Below, in pieces: positions 7,107 through 9,463 of a DNA stretch of 9,463 nt. Where the stretch lies: NCBI GenBank assembly GCA_023381895.1, contig JAMCTA010000069.1, forward strand, positions 1 through 9,463. Direction: 5' to 3'. The stretch comes from Chloroflexota bacterium (lineage in GTDB: Bacteria > Chloroflexota > UBA4733). A model generated the notes under the pieces. It searched no databases. It was not told the DNA's origin and saw only the letters and a program-made list of their open reading frames with translations. The position numbers were made by a program, and so were the translations under genes. Numbering within the stretch: position 1 is the first letter of the stretch; every line of letters begins with the position of its first letter.

Positions 7107-7424
7107 CATGCCCAACCGTTGTAGCACGCAGAATCTCTGGACCAGCCACACCTGCAACGGTAGGGTTGGTACAGTTGCGCGAAGAGGAGGAGATGGCGAT
7201 GAGTCTCCTAGGAGGACTTTGGCTTCGCTGATAGTTGTACTCACCGTCGTGCTCCTTGCGGGCTTGATCCCTCACTGACAGCCAGTACCCGAGAGTCGCG
7301 CCGCCAGGCATCGTCGCTGCAGGTGCTCTGCGAACACTTGTGGCCAGTGGTGTCTTTAGGTGACACTTATAGAGCATCGAGCTGGTGCTCTTGTTGACTG
7401 AGCCAACGGTGGAAGGAACACTAC
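7079..7424. other. Intergenic region between copA and the maturase gene
   Basis: 346 bases without a convincing gene. It contains the copA-end hairpin, a long imperfect hairpin (7112-7169), an inverted repeat GTGTC/GACAC (7350-7354 and 7362-7366) next to a weak -10-like TATAGA (7368-7373), and a short hairpin GAGCATC/GGTGCTC (7372-7378 and 7384-7390). The maturase promoter is probably in the last 80 bases, but no good -35 is visible. A 56-codon frame (7108-7278) ending in one hydrophobic segment is possible but weakly supported. Confidence 0.6.
7112..7169. repeat. Long imperfect hairpin
   Basis: CCAACC (7112-7117) pairs with GGTTGG (7164-7169), and GTTGTAG (7118-7124) with CTGCAAC (7152-7158, one G-T pair), giving 13 pairs with a 5-base bulge on one side. 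It follows the copA-end hairpin directly. Role unknown. Confidence 0.4.
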
Positions 7425-8591
7425 GTGCAGCCCTTGGGTGTGCTCATCAAGCCGGCGTCAAGCCGCTGCAATCTCCACTGCAGCTACTGCTTCTATCTGG
7501 AAAAGCGGGCGCTCTACCCGTGGCGCAACGCCCCGAAGCTGACATTGGAGACATTCGACCGCTTTCTCGAGCAGTACGCAGCGGTATCTGCACCGCACCT
7601 CTCCTTTGCCTGGCAAGGAGGAGAGCCCACCCTCATGGGACTTCGTTTCTTCGAACAGGTCGTGGAGCGCCAGCAGGCTGCGAAGCCAACGGGAGGCATT
7701 CCCTGGCAGATCACCAACGTCCTTCAGACAAATGGAACTCTCCTCGATGATGAGTGGGCAGCCTTCTTCAAGCAGTGGCGCTTTCTCGTGGGTGTCAGCC
7801 TGGACGGTCCTCCCGAGCGTCACGATCGCTTCCGCAGAGATTGGGGAGACCACAGCACGCACGCACGCGTGCTCAAGGGAATCGAACATCTGAACCAGCA
7901 CGGCGTCGAGGTCAACATCCTCACGGTTGTCAGTCAGAGCAACGTAGATCGTCCCCGAGAGCTCCTCCACTACCTGGTCGATCATGGTGGCCAGTGGCTG
8001 CAGTTCATTCCGTGCGTGGAGACCGCCCCCGGACACGCCGAAGGCGACGGCGTGTACACCCCCTGGTCAATCACGCCTGCCCAGTACGGCCGCTTCCTGA
8101 ACGAGCTCCTCGATGAGTGGCTCACCATGGGCTGGCGCAACGTGCGTATCCGGCTCTTCGACAATCTCGTGCAGATGCTCCTCGGCCTCCCCTCGGAGAG
8201 CTGCCAGCTTGCACCGGTGTGCGGTGGGTATGTCGTGCTAGAGCACAATGGAGACATCTATCCGTGTGATTTCTTCGTCGAGCCTGGAGCAAAGTTGGGA
8301 AACATTCACGAGCGCACGCTCGCCAGCATCCTCGAAGACGGGGGACTGAGCCGCTTCGGTGCGCTCAAGAGCCAGCTTCACCGTCAGTGCCGGGCCTGTC
8401 AGTGGCGGACGCTCTGCTACGGCGAATGCCCGCGCTACCGCCGGATGGCGACGGGCAGTGTCGAACGCTCGCTCCCGTACTTCTGTTCCGCGTATCAGCA
8501 GTTCTTCCGCCAGAGTCTTCCGCGCCTCCAGAGTGTGGCTGGTCTTGTACAACGGGATCTGCAGACTACCGGGCCACGCCTCCCTCATTAA
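7425..8591 (+). CDS. Anaerobic sulfatase-maturating enzyme (radical SAM, SPASM domain)
   Basis: 388 residues. anSMEs oxidise the active-site Cys or Ser of sulfatases to formylglycine in the cytoplasm, without oxygen, using S-adenosylmethionine. The radical SAM cluster motif is Cys15-Cys19-Cys22 in SSRCNLHCSYCFYLEK, very near the N-terminus as in characterised anSMEs; a GGEP motif (65-68) binds SAM and GVSLDGP (123-129) is typical of the group. The C-terminal SPASM domain has eight Cys for two auxiliary clusters: 260, 266, 281, 322, 325, 331, 335 and 354. Asp282 follows Cys281 (YPCDFF), matching the Asp proposed as catalytic base in the Clostridium perfringens enzyme. All these residues are intact. 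Start: GTG at 7425 with GGAAGGA just upstream. The obvious client is the CVPAR sulfatase upstream in the window. A related SPASM peptide-modifying enzyme is the alternative, but CNLxCxYCFYLEK, the spacing and the context favour anSME. Confidence 0.92.
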   Translation: MQPLGVLIKPASSRCNLHCSYCFYLEKRALYPWRNAPKLTLETFDRFLEQYAAVSAPHLSFAWQGGEPTLMGLRFFEQVVERQQAAKPTGGIPWQITNVLQTNGTLLDDEWAAFFKQWRFLVGVSLDGPPERHDRFRRDWGDHSTHARVLKGIEHLNQHGVEVNILTVVSQSNVDRPRELLHYLVDHGGQWLQFIPCVETAPGHAEGDGVYTPWSITPAQYGRFLNELLDEWLTMGWRNVRIRLFDNLVQMLLGLPSESCQLAPVCGGYVVLEHNGDIYPCDFFVEPGAKLGNIHERTLASILEDGGLSRFGALKSQLHRQCRACQWRTLCYGECPRYRRMATGSVERSLPYFCSAYQQFFRQSLPRLQSVAGLVQRDLQTTGPRLPH

Positions 8592-8626
8592 CAACCAACC
8601 TCATTTAGTTGGAAACCCCGCAGCCA

Positions 8627-8671
8627 GGTCTCTCCGCTGGGCGCTCGTCGACAGGACCAGCGGAAGAGACC
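8627..8671. terminator. Long hairpin between convergent genes
   Basis: GGTCTCTCCGCTGG (8627-8640) pairs with CCAGCGGAAGAGACC (8657-8671) over 14 base pairs with a single bulged A, around a 16-base loop. It lies 35 bases after the maturase stop and about 40 bases beyond the end of the leftward remnant, so it could end transcription from both sides. No T-run is present on either strand. Confidence 0.55.
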
Positions 8672-8672
8672 A

Positions 8673-8710
8673 GGGCTTGCGCCCGAAAGGGCAGTCTCCT
8701 GACTGGGCCC
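8673..8710. other. Overlapping, mutually exclusive hairpins
   Basis: GCCC (8681-8684), GAAA and GGGC (8689-8692) form a stem with a GNRA-type tetraloop. The same GGGC with the following AGTC can instead pair with GACT and GCCC (8701-8704 and 8707-8710), and GCCC at 8681 could pair with GGGC at 8673-8676. The segment ends at the stop codon of the leftward remnant. Probably part of the bidirectional 3' end; a switch is possible but there is no downstream gene on the plus strand for it to control. Confidence 0.35.
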
Positions 8711-9187
8711 TCACGGCTCCAGCACCATCGTGTCGAAAGCAAAGCGGATGCTCAGACCGTCTCGGCGCAATCGCTCCTCGAGCGTCCGCCGGACCTCAAT
8801 GGTGAGCCCATCCATCTCCTCGATGTGGCTCAGTACCGTCTGCCGTGCGTTCAGCCGGCGAACCAGCTCGAGGGTCTGCTCGAACGTGGCTTCGGATTGT
8901 AGAATGGGATGAGCGCGCGGGATGCGGCGTTCTCTTGTGAAGGGATCGAGCTCGACGATCCCCATCGGTAACAGTGCCAGATCAAGTGGCCCCAAGTCCT
9001 GTGGCGGCTCCCATTGAAATGTCTCATCGGGGGCGAGGAACACGCGCTTTCCCTCGCCCTCAAGCAGAAACGCATAGACGTAGCGTTCAGCGAGGCACAG
9101 CGGCTGGATCGTCGTGGCGCCCAGCACGAAGCTCGCGCCCTCGGCGAGCACAACGACATCGATGAGCCCGACTTCCTCACGTGCATC
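8711..9187 (-). pseudogene. Metallo-beta-lactamase-fold hydrolase, C-terminal half only
   Basis: About 158 codons follow directly after the upstream stop codons. The protein resembles the second half of MBL-fold metal-dependent hydrolases: RVFLAPDETFQWEPP with the bridging-type Asp, LDLALLPMGIVELDPF, then HPILQSEATFEQTLELVRRL and TVLSHIEEMDGLT with the last metal-binding His. The first half, which carries HxHxDH and the third His and forms most of the metal site, is missing; the DNA upstream encodes the unrelated stress protein in the same frame. The only in-frame start candidate is a GTG at 9151 without a ribosome binding site. It therefore cannot be an active hydrolase on its own and is most likely a deletion remnant. 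A short independently expressed protein cannot be excluded. Confidence 0.75.
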
Positions 9188-9190
9188 CTA

Positions 9191-9463
9191 CTACTCCCGG
9201 AGCAGCGCCTGCAAATGCTCCGTCAGCTGGTCGATGAGGTGCCGTTCGGTAGTGGTCGTTACCGCCAAACTCTCCATCCCCTGCAGGGCTCGCATGACGA
9301 GTGCTGCTTCTGCCGGGGTGAGGGCGACGAAGAGCGGGTGCTGCTCCTCAACCGGTGGATAGGGGTGGACTGCATCAGATGTCTCGGGCAGCACGTGGAT
9401 GAGCAGTACCGGCGCCAGGCTTCGCTGGACCGTACGTATCGCAACGTTGCCGAGCAACATTGT
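9191..9463 (-). CDS. Universal stress protein (UspA family), C-terminal fragment
   Basis: The gene enters from the right edge, so only about 90 residues are seen. LLGNVAIRTVQRSLAPVLLIHVL matches the end of the Usp nucleotide-binding domain, where a Gly-x-Val-Ala segment contacts ATP phosphates and the last strand reads PVLL(V/I). A tail of about 60 residues follows (Pro-rich linker, then a helix-like part TPAEAALVMRALQGMESLAV and DQLTEHLQALLRE), longer than in classical UspA. The gene ends with two stop codons in a row (TAG TAG, 9188-9193), and the MBL remnant continues in the same frame. Without the N-terminal half the call rests on one motif. Confidence 0.72.
   Translation of the reverse strand, partial: TMLLGNVAIRTVQRSLAPVLLIHVLPETSDAVHPYPPVEEQHPLFVALTPAEAALVMRALQGMESLAVTTTTERHLIDQLTEHLQALLRE

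Noticed and set aside
8689..8710. Cobalamin-riboswitch-like segment on the minus strand (AGTCAGGAGACTGCC)
   Set aside because: It resembles the 3' part of that riboswitch, but the conserved core that should lie upstream is absent (that DNA codes for the MBL remnant) and no gene follows on that strand.
1..9463. CRISPR array, tRNA, rRNA or insertion-sequence ends
   Set aside because: No regularly spaced direct repeats, no tRNA-like cloverleaf and no transposase-like reading frame were seen, despite signs of past deletions.

Overview
This GC-rich window (roughly 60% G+C by eye) looks like a bacterial chromosome, most plausibly Chloroflexota (Ktedonobacteria or Thermomicrobia type). That placement is inferred from the lipoprotein-type sugar-binding protein with a long Thr/Ala/Pro linker, the codon use and the mix of genes; no rRNA or other marker is present to confirm it. 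The window is a carbohydrate/sulfate-ester utilisation neighbourhood with a copper-exporting ATPase inside it.

Layout. On the minus strand at the left edge are the start of an ABC sugar permease (1-149) and, upstream of it, its solute-binding lipoprotein (253-1722), separated by a long intercistronic hairpin. A 433-bp divergent intergenic region (1723-2155) is full of inverted repeats and carries a good promoter candidate for the rightward genes. On the plus strand follow a complete Cys-type S1 sulfatase (2156-3592), the C-terminal half of a second, different sulfatase that has lost its catalytic N-terminal half (about 3663-4424), a copper P1B-type ATPase copA (4634-7078) behind a G/C-tract operator-like site, and a radical SAM anaerobic sulfatase-maturating enzyme (anSME, 7425-8591). 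Convergent to these, on the minus strand at the right edge, are the C-terminal end of a universal stress protein (9191-9463, cut by the window) and, directly after its tandem stop codons and in the same frame, the C-terminal half of a metallo-beta-lactamase-fold hydrolase (8711-9187) that lacks the metal-binding HxHxDH half.

How it fits together. The anSME should convert the active-site cysteine of the sulfatase (motif CVPAR, residues 55-59) to formylglycine without oxygen, so enzyme and activator lie in one locus. The divergent ABC importer may bring in the sulfated or desulfated sugar. This substrate link is inferred from position only. copA is not obviously part of the pathway and has its own regulatory region. 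Two genes are truncated remnants, so the locus has been rearranged. Intergenic stretches are unusually rich in long hairpins.
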